Below are positions 1 through 9,537 of a stretch of DNA of 64,000 nucleotides, one piece after another. The stretch lies in IMG/VR virus record IMGVR_UViG_3300032893_000001, positions 24,183-88,182 of that record. The stretch is one strand, 5' to 3'. The translations under genes and the position numbers were made by a program. The first letter of the stretch is position 1. The number at the start of each line of letters is the position of its first letter. Below the pieces are notes generated by a model. It ran no database searches. It had not been told where the DNA came from and saw nothing but the letters and a program-made list of their open reading frames with translations. The DNA comes from a virus.

Positions 1-973
1 CTGAGGGATGGATGGCTGCCGCCAGCTTCTCCCCACGCGCCTTCAGATCTTGCGGCACGTACCCGGCGAGAACGGAGATCGCGGCTTGCGTTGCAGTCTT
101 GTTCAGCGCGAACGCAGCTTTGGTACGCGGCTCGGTGACCTCCGAGAGGAACCGGTTGAAATCCTGCTCGTTGATGGTGGGCAGGATGGTCGCAAGAATC
201 GAAGCCGCTTTCGGCATCACCGACGTCGCGCGCTGGGCAGCGATGTTGGCTCCCGTCAGGTACTTCTGTCCCTTCGCAGCCGCGGCTCCGCCTTCCTGAA
301 CGAGCTGAGCGCCGCGCCCCATCATCGACTTCGAGGCACGAGCGAGCGCCTGCGGGGCTTTCTGCTGCTTCAGGTACGAACCGATGGTACTCGGGTTGAG
401 CGCCGTCTTCTCCGCCGCGGTCTTCATGCCGCCGCACTTCTCCTTGGCAGCTCCCTCTTTGCCCATGCCGGCGGTCATCACCGCGCCGCCGCCACCGAAG
501 CCGTAGTTCTGACGGTACGGCGGGTAGAGCTGGGAGATCATCGACTGGTCGCCCGGCGTGCGGCTCGTCACGTCGAAGAGCTGCGGGCGGAAGAGCGACT
601 GGCGAAGACGACGCTCGGTGAGCGGCAGCATCTTCGACTGCTCGGTGATGAGAACGTCGAAGGGCTGGAGCTTGCCCTCCTTGATGATGATCGGAATGCG
701 AACGTTGCGAACGCCCGCCGCCTGCATCATCGGAGATCCCTGCTCGCCTTGGATCTCGGTCTTGTTGCTCACTTCGATGTGACCGAAGCCGAAGCGCTGC
801 TCTGCGTCGACGCGGTCCATGACGACGTCCGGCATGAAATCCGCGACGTACGGTACCTGCTTGTAGAGCTCCTGAAGAATCTCCGTCGGCCACTCCGCGG
901 GGTCTTCGGGAAGCATTACCTCCGCGGTGGCGGTCTTCTGGAAATCGATTCGAGAGTCGAGAAACAGCTCCAT
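1..973 (-). CDS. Virion-associated protein, unknown function (C-terminus beyond the window)
   Basis: The visible 324 codons read MELFLDSRIDFQKTATAEVM at the start and run off the left edge. The ATG at 973 follows an ACGGAGAG Shine-Dalgarno sequence, 11 bases after the stop of the upstream gene. I do not recognise the family. The N-terminal half is a soluble, mixed-charge domain with the segment VDAEQRFGFGHIEV. A Gly-rich stretch (YGFGGGGAVMTAGMGKEG) leads to an Ala-rich helical second half. Two F/L-x-K-T-A peptides (FQKTA near residue 11 and LNKTA in the second half) match peptides in other suspected virion proteins of this window. It lies downstream of RNA polymerase and spike genes in one minus-strand unit, so a structural or assembly role is inferred from context only. 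Confidence 0.75.
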   Translation of the reverse strand, partial: MELFLDSRIDFQKTATAEVMLPEDPAEWPTEILQELYKQVPYVADFMPDVVMDRVDAEQRFGFGHIEVSNKTEIQGEQGSPMMQAAGVRNVRIPIIIKEGKLQPFDVLITEQSKMLPLTERRLRQSLFRPQLFDVTSRTPGDQSMISQLYPPYRQNYGFGGGGAVMTAGMGKEGAAKEKCGGMKTAAEKTALNPSTIGSYLKQQKAPQALARASKSMMGRGAQLVQEGGAAAAKGQKYLTGANIAAQRATSVMPKAASILATILPTINEQDFNRFLSEVTEPRTKAAFALNKTATQAAISVLAGYVPQDLKARGEKLAAAIHPS

Positions 974-984
974 GAGGCTCTCCG

Positions 985-1599
985 TCAAACGGTGACGAAC
1001 AGAAACTGCATGCCCGTGAAGGCGCCAGGGTCCTTGGTCAAAAGCATAACACCCGAGACCGTATCGAAGGGAAGGAAGCCGTCGGCGCCGAAGTTGTAAC
1101 TCGCGAGCTCGCCCTGCAACGTAGCCAACGAGATGCCGCTCCAGCCGTACCCGACGACAGGCCCCGCTCCAATAGCAGCGTTGAGCTGCGCGAGGAAGTT
1201 CACTCCCGCCAAACGAACGCCAAGCGTCAAGTCGATGAGTGCATTGATGCCACCGATCTTCACGGACAGCGCAGCAGCGAGTCCGAGAGACGCAGAGATC
1301 TGAATGCTCAGCGGAGGAAGTCCAAGAGCAAGAGACGCGGACAGGCTTGCCACGATCGAAAGAGCGCTGGAGATCGTTGCTTTGAGCAACGCGATTGGGT
1401 CAGCGAACTGAACGGAGAAGTTCACCTGCGCCTTGAACTGTCCGACGAAGTCTGCCTTGAGCGCACCGATACCGAACGGGTCGGTGAGCATCAAGTTGAG
1501 CTGCGCGAGTAGTGGCGCGAGGGCTGTCGCTGACGCAGCGGCTCCAACGTTGATGGAGCCTAGGGGGACTGGCCCGACGGTCTTTTGGAAAGCCGACAT
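985..1599 (-). CDS. Hydrophobic Ala/Leu-rich phage protein, unknown function
   Basis: This 204-residue protein is unusually rich in Ala, Leu, Ser and Gly. Long non-polar stretches cover residues 20-160, for example ISSALSIVASLSASLALGLP. It has few charges and no clear single transmembrane helix or signal peptide, so it may form amphipathic helices or insert in a membrane or a coiled assembly. It starts MSAFQKTVG, close to the F-x-K-T-A peptide of other virion candidates. The ATG at 1599 directly follows an in-frame TAA and lacks a convincing ribosome-binding site, which makes the start less certain. A 96-base gap, with T7 on the minus strand, separates it from the spike gene. Its position beside the spike gene suggests a baseplate or tail-linked role (inference). 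Confidence 0.7.
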   Translation of the reverse strand: MSAFQKTVGPVPLGSINVGAAASATALAPLLAQLNLMLTDPFGIGALKADFVGQFKAQVNFSVQFADPIALLKATISSALSIVASLSASLALGLPPLSIQISASLGLAAALSVKIGGINALIDLTLGVRLAGVNFLAQLNAAIGAGPVVGYGWSGISLATLQGELASYNFGADGFLPFDTVSGVMLLTKDPGAFTGMQFLFVTV

Positions 1600-1695
1600 T
1601 TAGTTTTGCCAGATTACCACAGGAGAACGCATCAAGACCTGGACGGCAGCCTGAAGTAGCCGAGGATTGTGCCGAAGGCTCCACCCTGAAAAAAA

Positions 1696-3021
1696 TCAGC
1701 CTAGCAAATTCGGGTTCCCACTGATGATGCTGCCTTGTACTCCCGTCGGGATCGTGATGAAGCCCGCGAGAGGAACACCAGGCTGAATCGGACCGGCCGT
1801 GATTTGAAGGATACAAGGGGCGCCCAGCGGCGGCATGCCAAGTCCGACGCCTCCTTGAATCGCGTCGCCTTGTCGTGCGACAGGCGTCGTGCCCTGTTGC
1901 AGACGAACGATGTCCCCCTTGATCTCCGTCGAGGGGCCGCCGTTGATCGTTGCGCCATCCGTCGCGGTCATGGAGATCGTCTTCGCGCTGAAGTCGAACG
2001 AGTCTCCGATGCTGACCTTCACCTTCTTTCCGAACTCGAAGTACGCGCTGCCCTTCGATCGGAGGAAGACGTTGCCAGCCTTGTCGAAGTAGAAGCGCAG
2101 AGAGACCTGCTTGACGACGCCGCCGTTGACGACGTCTCCGCTCACGGTCTTGAAGCCCTGCTGCGCGAGCGTGACTTCGTAGACGATGATCGGATCGAAC
2201 CCAAGGTTGCTCTGCGCATCCGCTCCGCTCGAGCCTGCATCTTCGCCCACCGGATTGAAGATCTTGCCCTTCGCGATTCGAAGATCGGCGTACTTGTCGT
2301 TGGCGTAGAGACGGTACGTCTGCATCTCCTGTGCGGGCGGATTCTGCACTGAAGGACCTTCTTGAATCCCCCACGAGACAGAACCGCCGACGTTCTGGTG
2401 TTCGTAGGCACCAGAGAGATCGAGAATCTTGTTGCCGATCGGAATGTAGATGCGCTTCGCAATTTCCGTCGCGCCGATCTCGATCACGCCGCCTCGATGC
2501 AACGTGATGAAGTTGCCATCGCGCGTTCGCAGAAAGATGTCGCCGGGCTTCGCAGGCGGTCGACCTGCGTCGAAGCGTGCGTCGACGTTCGGATAGGGAA
2601 CCGTCCCACCGCGCGACCGCGTACCCGCAGGAGCGTCTTGATCGTCGACGTTGTCTGGGTTCGCCGTTTGGCTTCCCTGCTGCGTCGTCACGATGGACTG
2701 ATTCGGGTCGTTCATCTTCGCGGTCGCGTTGGCCGTCTCCATCGGCGCGACGAACGACTGAACGTAGGGGGGAGAGCTGTCACTCGGCAGGCAAAGCATG
2801 ACCACGGCACCGACTTCAGGCATGACGTAGATGCCCTCGCCGTTGTTGTAATGGAGGTACGCCGCCGCAACCTGCACGTCCAAGTAGTACTTGCGGTCGA
2901 ACTGCGTGATGACGTCGACCGTCCAGTTCACCATGTTCACGTTCAGAACACGACCATGCACGATCTCCGCGGGGTCGTTCCCCGCGCGGTGGTGCAGCGT
3001 AGTTCGAAACCGTTTCGCCAT
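1696..3021 (-). CDS. Baseplate spike / assembly protein, gpV-like with OB-fold and PAAR-like end
   Basis: 441 residues. The N-terminal region (about residues 18-95) reads as the OB-fold domain of gpV/gp5-type tail spike proteins: a short beta-rich module with GRVLNVN, VNWTVDV and MPEVGAVVMLCLPSDSSPPYV, the last resembling the conserved 'G..V.v.f....P.....' strand. The middle is repetitive beta-strand sequence (KGSAYFEFGKKVKVSIGDSF) typical of a trimeric beta-helix needle. The C-terminal part holds PVARQGDAIQGG, which resembles the start of PAAR-type tip domains. The protein would sit at the membrane-piercing tip of the tail. Its ATG lies 3 bases past the RNA polymerase stop, so the two are translated from one message. 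Fold is inferred from pattern, with fair confidence in the general class. Confidence 0.75.
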   Translation of the reverse strand: MAKRFRTTLHHRAGNDPAEIVHGRVLNVNMVNWTVDVITQFDRKYYLDVQVAAAYLHYNNGEGIYVMPEVGAVVMLCLPSDSSPPYVQSFVAPMETANATAKMNDPNQSIVTTQQGSQTANPDNVDDQDAPAGTRSRGGTVPYPNVDARFDAGRPPAKPGDIFLRTRDGNFITLHRGGVIEIGATEIAKRIYIPIGNKILDLSGAYEHQNVGGSVSWGIQEGPSVQNPPAQEMQTYRLYANDKYADLRIAKGKIFNPVGEDAGSSGADAQSNLGFDPIIVYEVTLAQQGFKTVSGDVVNGGVVKQVSLRFYFDKAGNVFLRSKGSAYFEFGKKVKVSIGDSFDFSAKTISMTATDGATINGGPSTEIKGDIVRLQQGTTPVARQGDAIQGGVGLGMPPLGAPCILQITAGPIQPGVPLAGFITIPTGVQGSIISGNPNLLG

Positions 3022-3024
3022 GAG

Positions 3025-6000
3025 CTAGTAATGGTGCGGCGCGACCGCAGGCGTCTTTCCATGCGCCTTGGTGGAAGTAGCCAAGCCGAACTCGGCGCCG
3101 TACGCAACACCTGGAATCGGGTGAGCTCCGTGGATGTGCGAAGCCAGCCCCATCGAGGCCGCTTCCATCAACGTGTTGCGCAACCGCTGGTGCTGAAGCT
3201 TGGCCATCCAGTCTTCTTGCAGCGACAGCGGGAGCATGTCTACTCCCTGAAGAACCGGTTCGTGCAAGATCGGCTGCTTGCCTTTGAGCTCCGTGTCGTT
3301 GATCTTGCGGATCATCGACGTCGGGTAGAACTCGCCGCGGAGAACGTGCGGGTGGTCACCAGGGTCCTGGACCTTGGTGAGGTTGCTCATCGACTTGACC
3401 AGCGTCTCCACCGCGCGACGACGAAGCCCCTCGTCCTTGTACAAGTCGTAGATGCTGGCGGCGAGATGGTTCTGCACCTTCTCGATCGACTTCGTCGCCC
3501 GGTACAAGTCGTGCGGGTTGACGTACGTACGATTCGGATCGGAGAGCACTTGCCCTGCGTCGACGTGCAGACCAACCTCCGGCGGCTGCCATCCGACGTA
3601 GCTCTTGGCCGTACGGTCCGCATGCGGCAAGTCTTCGTGGAGCGGCATGCCGCCAGCGTCGCGACCGACGTGGTGCGGCTGCCCGTTCACCCAGATTTTC
3701 ACGCCGGTCGGGTCTTTCTCGATGCGCTCGATCTTTCCACTCGTCATCGCCACCGTCGCGGCGTTGGGAATCTTCCTCGGCAGCTTGGTGAGCTGTTCGA
3801 AGCGAGCGAACTGGTTCAAGATCTTCGAGCCGCCACCAGCCTCCTGCACGCCGCCGGTGTGGAAGCTCTTGAGCGTGAGCTGCACCGCGCGCTCTCCAAC
3901 TGCCTGCGCGGCCATGACGCCGACGTTCGTACCTAGAGGATGCAGAGCGCCGTTGACCGAGGGGCCGACGTCCATCTGGCAGAGGCCCTTCGGCATCTCG
4001 CACTTGAGCGGGCTACGAACAACGACACGCGCGTTCTTGTCCGCCGCTCGAATCTGAGCGACGAGGTCCGGCGTGAGCAGCGTATTGCGGGGAATGTGCA
4101 GGTTGCCTGCCTTGAAGTCCTGCGCGAGGTAGCGATCGTGCACGTCCTTCTCGCCGATGGACAACGATACACCGTTGTGGGTACCGCAGTCGTGCCCCTC
4201 GACCATCATGTTCATCGAGGTATTCATCAGGAGCTTCGAGATGGCGCCCGGCTCTTGAACCTCTTGCACCTTCATGACGGCGCCTCGACGCGCGCCATGG
4301 AGCTGCGTCCAGTAGCCTGCGAGATCGAGTCCTTCGGCGTAGCTCTTGGTCACGGGCGTCGGAATGAAGCGGTCCGCCGAGTCCTTGAGAATCATCGGCG
4401 CCAAGACCATCTGCTTGTACTGGTCCCAGCTCGGCTTCACGCCGGCGGCCTGCATCAGGAACAAATTCGACGGGTGCGCCGACATCGTGTCCGTGTGCGC
4501 CTTCTTCATATCGTCGGACGCCTTGATCCAGGCATCGACAGAGCGACGCTCCTTCTCTGCCTCGGAGATGTTCATCGCGTGGATCGCATCAACCTTCTTC
4601 TGCGCTTCGCCCAAGACCCGACCGCGCGCTGCCTTGTCCGGCGTCACGTCATCGAGGGACAACGAATGCGTGCCGATCGGCAACCACTTGTCCTTCACCA
4701 GGTCCGTCTTGATGAGGCCGAAGGACGCTCCGTTGCCGATATCCTTGATGTCGTTGACGATGCGACCGAACTCGTGTCGATGGTTGTTGCCCACGTCCGT
4801 GAGCAAAGAATCGAGCCCTTTCTTGTCGATCTTGAAGGAGAAGTCGGTGAGCATCTTCTGCTGCATCGCCTCCGGCAGCGCCGACGCAAGAAGAACTCGA
4901 CCAGGCGTCGTCTTCTTTCCCTTCATCGTCACCACGTCGGTGTAGCTCACAACGCCACGACGAAGAGCGTCTGCGACCTCCGCAGGGCTAGAAAAGAGAT
5001 GCTTCGTCTCGTTCCCGACGAGGGACAGCTTGTACAGCCCGAGCGCGCTCTCTAGCGTCGGTTGGTACATGACCTTGCCGGACGCCTCGTTGAAGATGTT
5101 GTTCGACGGGAACATCTTCTCTGCTTCTCGAACAGCTTCGCTGCTGATGGGAACGAACATCGCCATCGTGTCGCCGTCGAAGTCCGCGTTGTACCCACCC
5201 GTAACGAGCGGGTGGATCTGAATCGCACTTCCGTGAACGAGGCGGGGCTTGAACGCCTGGACGGAGTACTTGTGCAGCGCGGGGTCGCGCTTCAGCAGGA
5301 CGGGGCGCTCGCTCATGACGTGCTCGAGCGCGTGCCACACCGTGGGATCGTCCTTGCCCTTGTGTACGTCGGACAAGAGCTTCTGCGCTTCGAGCGGATT
5401 CTTCGCGAGGCCCTGAAGCACAAGCTGACGAACGACGAACGGTCGAAAGAGCGTGAGAGCGGCGTCCTTCGGAACGCCGACCTCGTCGAGGCCGAGAGCC
5501 GGCTCTGGAACGATCGTCGAGCGCATGGTCAGATCTTGTCGACGGGTGATCAGCGTCTTCTGGAAGAACCCTTCCTTCGGCTGCGACCCCTTGATCTGCT
5601 CGAGCAGCCCGCGCTCCTTGCGCTCACGGTTGAGTGAGCCGACGCCGACCAGCGCCTTGATGCCATCGTAGTAGTCGTCACGGAGCTTCTGCTTGCGCTT
5701 GTCCGTGAGGTTGGCCTGAAGAACCGGGTCCTTCAGCTTGTCGTTGACCTGTGCGAACTGAGCGTAGAGCCCGTTCACGTCCTCGTACTTCACGTTGCCA
5801 TCCTGCATCACCGTCAATGGGCGAATGACCGGAGGCAAGATCGGAAGGTTGTGCAAGATGTACGCTTCCGACGGCTTCAGATCGAGCTGATGAAGCGCCT
5901 CGAGGTACTTCACGCGCTTGAGCGAAGAGTCGAGCTTCGACGCAGATGCTGTGCGCAGCTCTCGACGAGCTCGTTGAAGTTCACCGGGAACCTCGATGCG

Positions 6001-9000
6001 ATCGAGTAGCATCTTGATGCCCGCGCCGCCGGCGACTCCATCCTTCGCAGAGACGATCTTGAACGTCGTCGGATGAACGCCGAGCTCACCGGAGACGACT
6101 CCATCGAAGTTCTTCTGGGTCAGCCCCGTCAAGCTCTTGATCGCGTTCTCGAACACCGGGTTCGGAACAGGCTCCGCAAGCTTGATGTGCGACCACTTCG
6201 TGCCGCCGTGCCCTCCCGTGACCTTCTCATCGAAGAGCCCGCCCGGCATCGGCTTGAGCTCTCCCGTCTTGTCCGCCTTCGCGCGAACGAGCTTGCCAGC
6301 GTCCTTCAGCTCACCGCCCGACATCGACAGAATGTGCTTGTCCGTCAACGGGGACAGCACGAGGTTGCTGCCATGCTTCTCGATGTTGATGCCCGCGCCC
6401 TTGAGCATCTCGGTGAACTTGTGGAAGGCGAACGTCGGCTTCGGAGGAGGAAGCGCAGTCCCTTCTTGAATCGCCTTCCACACGTCGATGTGCTGTGAAG
6501 GCCAACGCTTGGCCTCGTTCGATTGGGGATCGGTGCCTTCGCTCTTCCACGTCTGCATCTCGCGGATGTTCGCTCGAGCTCCGTGCGCCAGCATCGCGTA
6601 CAAGCCGAGTGCACCAAGACTCTGCCCACCTGCGTGACCGCCACTCGAGGGCTGAAGATTCATGTCGTAGCCCTCGGAGCCAGGCATGCCCGGCAAGTTC
6701 ATGCCGGAGCGGACCGAGAGCTTCTTCTCGACTTGATGCACGAGCTTCAGCATGTACTGCGGACCGGTGAGGGCCTTGCCGAGAGACTTCTTCGTGATCG
6801 GGTCGAAGAGCTCCTCGGTATCACTGATGCCATGCTGCTTCAGATCGCTTTTCACCTTCTCGAGGTAGTCGGGCGTCTTCGCATCGAAGTTCTTGACCAC
6901 GTAGGGCTTGCCGGTCTTTTCGGCGATCTTCGCCGCAGCAGTCTCGAGCATCTGCCCGATGTTCATACGACCGGGAACGCCCGACGGGTTCAGCAGCACG
7001 TCGACGGGCTTGCCGCTCTTGTCGTGCGGCATCTCGTGGTTCGGCAAGATCATCGTGACGATGCCCTTGTTGCCGTATCGCCCCGCCAACTTGTCGCCGA
7101 CCTGCATCGGCTCCGTGGTTCGCACGTGGACCGTGATCTTGTCCGGGCCGCGGTGAACACCGACGACCTCGCCTTCGAACTCGGAATCCCAACGAACGGA
7201 GCTGTCCGTGTGGTGTCCTAGTACGTGCTTGCGCATGGCAGCGAGTCCGGTTCGATCTTTCACCTCGAAGGGGCGCATCGCCACAATCAGTGGATCGCCA
7301 GGATGAACCTTCTGTCCGACGCGAACGACGCCCTTGTCGTCGAGCTTGTCGAACTGCTTCGAGTTGAAGACGCCAGGGTGCTGCTGGTTGAACTGCTTGG
7401 GATCGAAGACGACGTTGTCGATCTTGTCGAGACTGTGCTTGTGCAGGTGCAAGCTGGACAACTTGTCCGCCGCGGCCTGGCTGATGACCACGCCGTCCTC
7501 GAAGTTGTACCCCTTGAATGGCACGTACGAGACGCGCAGGTTCGTACCGAGCGCAAGCGCTCCGCCCTTGGAGAAGTTGGTGTCCGCGAGAACTTGCCCT
7601 GTCTTCACGTGCTGACCGACGCTGACTGTCGGCGTCGAGTGAAGGACGCTCTTCGCGTCGTTGAGCGGGTAGTAGTGGTACGTCTGCACCTCGTGATCCA
7701 CACCGTTCTTGTCCGTGACGATCACGCCATCCTTGAGCAGCTTCTTGACCGTCCCATCGACAGGAGAACGTTGCGACGTCTGATGCCCAAGAACGCGCTC
7801 GAAGGTGTCGATGCCTTCTGCTGCGACACCCGACGATACCTGCACCAACGGAGCCTCGCGGTTGACGAGGGAGATCGCTTGCTCCATGTGGCGGCTCGCC
7901 ATTCCCGCGCGGCCGCCCGAGTTGTTCCCCAAGAAGGGAATGAGGTTCGACGTCAGGTTGAAGAGCTGGCTCGAGTGCCGCAGAACGTAGTCCGCTTCTT
8001 GAAGCTTGCCTTCCTCGATCTTGTTGCCCTTGCCCACCATCTTTACGCGGCCGGAGGTGGCGTGGGGCTTTCCATCTTTCCACTCGACCTGGTCCGGCAG
8101 CGCGACACGACTCACAGCAAAAGTGTCTGGGCCGATGTCCTCGATACGCCCAGTCTTCATGTTGTAGAGCGGGATTCTCGCTTCGTTGCCGATCTTCTTC
8201 ACGCCAAGAGGCAGGCGCAGCGTTACCCCTGTCTTCTCTCCTTCCGGAGTGTTGATGGGATCGAGGAACCCGATGTGCGAAGGATTGATCATCTTCGCTT
8301 CGTTGTTGACACTGCGCTCCGTTTTGATGCCGCCAGGACCCATGATCGTGGTCTGCATCGCTGAAGACGCCATCTCGAGAGGGTTGATCTGACTGGCTGC
8401 TCGAGAGACTGCGGCTCCCGTAAAGAACTGTCGAATGGGCTCGTTGAAGACGTCGAATTTGACGACGTCGCGAATGCCGCTGACGCGTTGGCTGTTGAGC
8501 TGCCGCTGCACCTTCTGAGTAATCGGGCGCGCGACGCGACGAAGAGCGTCCTGCGCATAGTCGCCAACCGTCCTCAAATTCTTGAAGGTCAAAGAGTCGC
8601 GATCATCCTCTGGAGCGCCCGCCTGCACCTTGAGGAGCTTCTTAGTTGCAAGATGAAGAGCGTCCCCCGTCACGTGGTCGAATCGCTGACCGAGTGTGCG
8701 TTCCGTGACCTCGGGTAGAAGCCTGGACTCCTGCATCGTGTGGAACAGTAACTCCTCGACTTCCTTCCGAGACGTCGCCGGTTTGCCCGTAGTCGTCTTG
8801 TAGAACTGCTCGAGTGTTCCTGCCGTACGCTTAGCGTTCTTATTCGCGCTGAAGATCTCCTTACCCCACGACTTCTCGAGGTCGTCGTCACTCACCCCCA
8901 TCGTCTTGAGGAGCGGGTAGATTGGAAGCTTGGCCTTCTTGTACTTGACGGTGAACTGCTTCGAAGCGGGATCGAAGATGATGTCAAAGCTGCTTCGACT

Positions 9001-9411
9001 AACGACGTTGAACTTCGCGTTCAGTTCCCCGTTGTCTTGCCGACGAACGTAGACACCCGGCTTGAGCTGCCACTGGTTGTCGACCTGGTACTCCTGCCCA
9101 TCGACGATGTAGCTGTAGCGCTCGGTCGGCCGAGGGAGCTCCATCAGACGAACGCGTTTCTGGTCGATGACCTTGTTCGTGTCGTTGTCGCGCAGCGACA
9201 TCGTGGCGTAGACCGGCACCGCCCACGTCTTGCCGTCGATCTTCGCTTGGTGCTGCGAGCGAATGTCATTCGAGCGAAGGTTGTCTTCCACGTCGATGTT
9301 GTCGAGGTGAAGCGACAGCGTGCGCCCTCGGATCGGGAAGTGCGTCTTCACGGTGTCGACGACGTGGGAGCGCAGGTCTTCGAATGCTTCGTCGGGGTTC
9401 AGGTAGGCCAT
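3025..9411 (-). CDS. Single-chain fused beta-beta' DNA-directed RNA polymerase
   Basis: 2128 residues carrying both large subunits of a multisubunit RNA polymerase. The beta part (about 1-1010) has IMGPGGI (near 355), INTPEGEKTGV (near 390), GYNFED (634-639) and GDKLAGRYGNKG (772-783), then NPSGVPGRMNIGQMLE and a beta C-terminus with GAGINIE. The beta' part begins near 1020 with GGLFDEKVTGG and has LPILPPVIRPL, the metal-binding NADFDGD (1408-1414), CGTHNGVSLS, and a trigger-helix segment QLTLKSFHTGG (1844 onward) that keeps the catalytic His. The Cys-rich zinc ribbon at the start of bacterial beta' is missing. E. coli beta plus beta' total about 2750 residues, so this is compact. No sigma or alpha gene is visible. 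The downstream spike gene in the same unit suggests late expression and possible packaging in the virion (inference). Confidence 0.96.
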   Translation of the reverse strand: MAYLNPDEAFEDLRSHVVDTVKTHFPIRGRTLSLHLDNIDVEDNLRSNDIRSQHQAKIDGKTWAVPVYATMSLRDNDTNKVIDQKRVRLMELPRPTERYSYIVDGQEYQVDNQWQLKPGVYVRRQDNGELNAKFNVVSRSSFDIIFDPASKQFTVKYKKAKLPIYPLLKTMGVSDDDLEKSWGKEIFSANKNAKRTAGTLEQFYKTTTGKPATSRKEVEELLFHTMQESRLLPEVTERTLGQRFDHVTGDALHLATKKLLKVQAGAPEDDRDSLTFKNLRTVGDYAQDALRRVARPITQKVQRQLNSQRVSGIRDVVKFDVFNEPIRQFFTGAAVSRAASQINPLEMASSAMQTTIMGPGGIKTERSVNNEAKMINPSHIGFLDPINTPEGEKTGVTLRLPLGVKKIGNEARIPLYNMKTGRIEDIGPDTFAVSRVALPDQVEWKDGKPHATSGRVKMVGKGNKIEEGKLQEADYVLRHSSQLFNLTSNLIPFLGNNSGGRAGMASRHMEQAISLVNREAPLVQVSSGVAAEGIDTFERVLGHQTSQRSPVDGTVKKLLKDGVIVTDKNGVDHEVQTYHYYPLNDAKSVLHSTPTVSVGQHVKTGQVLADTNFSKGGALALGTNLRVSYVPFKGYNFEDGVVISQAAADKLSSLHLHKHSLDKIDNVVFDPKQFNQQHPGVFNSKQFDKLDDKGVVRVGQKVHPGDPLIVAMRPFEVKDRTGLAAMRKHVLGHHTDSSVRWDSEFEGEVVGVHRGPDKITVHVRTTEPMQVGDKLAGRYGNKGIVTMILPNHEMPHDKSGKPVDVLLNPSGVPGRMNIGQMLETAAAKIAEKTGKPYVVKNFDAKTPDYLEKVKSDLKQHGISDTEELFDPITKKSLGKALTGPQYMLKLVHQVEKKLSVRSGMNLPGMPGSEGYDMNLQPSSGGHAGGQSLGALGLYAMLAHGARANIREMQTWKSEGTDPQSNEAKRWPSQHIDVWKAIQEGTALPPPKPTFAFHKFTEMLKGAGINIEKHGSNLVLSPLTDKHILSMSGGELKDAGKLVRAKADKTGELKPMPGGLFDEKVTGGHGGTKWSHIKLAEPVPNPVFENAIKSLTGLTQKNFDGVVSGELGVHPTTFKIVSAKDGVAGGAGIKMLLDRIEVPGELQRARRELRTASASKLDSSLKRVKYLEALHQLDLKPSEAYILHNLPILPPVIRPLTVMQDGNVKYEDVNGLYAQFAQVNDKLKDPVLQANLTDKRKQKLRDDYYDGIKALVGVGSLNRERKERGLLEQIKGSQPKEGFFQKTLITRRQDLTMRSTIVPEPALGLDEVGVPKDAALTLFRPFVVRQLVLQGLAKNPLEAQKLLSDVHKGKDDPTVWHALEHVMSERPVLLKRDPALHKYSVQAFKPRLVHGSAIQIHPLVTGGYNADFDGDTMAMFVPISSEAVREAEKMFPSNNIFNEASGKVMYQPTLESALGLYKLSLVGNETKHLFSSPAEVADALRRGVVSYTDVVTMKGKKTTPGRVLLASALPEAMQQKMLTDFSFKIDKKGLDSLLTDVGNNHRHEFGRIVNDIKDIGNGASFGLIKTDLVKDKWLPIGTHSLSLDDVTPDKAARGRVLGEAQKKVDAIHAMNISEAEKERRSVDAWIKASDDMKKAHTDTMSAHPSNLFLMQAAGVKPSWDQYKQMVLAPMILKDSADRFIPTPVTKSYAEGLDLAGYWTQLHGARRGAVMKVQEVQEPGAISKLLMNTSMNMMVEGHDCGTHNGVSLSIGEKDVHDRYLAQDFKAGNLHIPRNTLLTPDLVAQIRAADKNARVVVRSPLKCEMPKGLCQMDVGPSVNGALHPLGTNVGVMAAQAVGERAVQLTLKSFHTGGVQEAGGGSKILNQFARFEQLTKLPRKIPNAATVAMTSGKIERIEKDPTGVKIWVNGQPHHVGRDAGGMPLHEDLPHADRTAKSYVGWQPPEVGLHVDAGQVLSDPNRTYVNPHDLYRATKSIEKVQNHLAASIYDLYKDEGLRRRAVETLVKSMSNLTKVQDPGDHPHVLRGEFYPTSMIRKINDTELKGKQPILHEPVLQGVDMLPLSLQEDWMAKLQHQRLRNTLMEAASMGLASHIHGAHPIPGVAYGAEFGLATSTKAHGKTPAVAPHHY

Positions 9412-9486
9412 TGCGGGTGCTCTTGAGCAAGTTACCCCACGCGCAGAACGTCGAGCAAGACGAGTGCAGACGCAGGAACAAGAACT

Positions 9487-9537
9487 ATGGCGAAAAACAT
9501 CGCGTTCGCCGCAAAAACGCAGCGTTGGAGAATTTGA
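9487..9537 (+). CDS. Possible 16-residue basic leader peptide
   Basis: An ATG at 9487, 11 bases after AGGAA, opens a 16-codon frame (MAKNIAFAAKTQRWRI). Its TGA shares one base with the ATG of the next small gene. The peptide is basic with no family match. It could be a translated leader coupling translation to the following ORF, or chance. Only the overlap geometry and ribosome-binding site support it. Confidence 0.25.
   Translation: MAKNIAFAAKTQRWRI

Noticed and set aside
1600-1695. Programmed frameshift at the T7 tract after the spike gene
   Set aside because: The next gene has an in-frame stop directly before its ATG, so no shift would fuse the two products.
1400-2374. Minus-strand frame overlapping the spike and 204-residue genes
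   Set aside because: It is Arg-rich, out of frame with both and spans their junction; it is a shadow.
2362-3936. Plus-strand frame across the spike and polymerase genes
   Set aside because: It spans the boundary of two confident minus genes and shows no family features.
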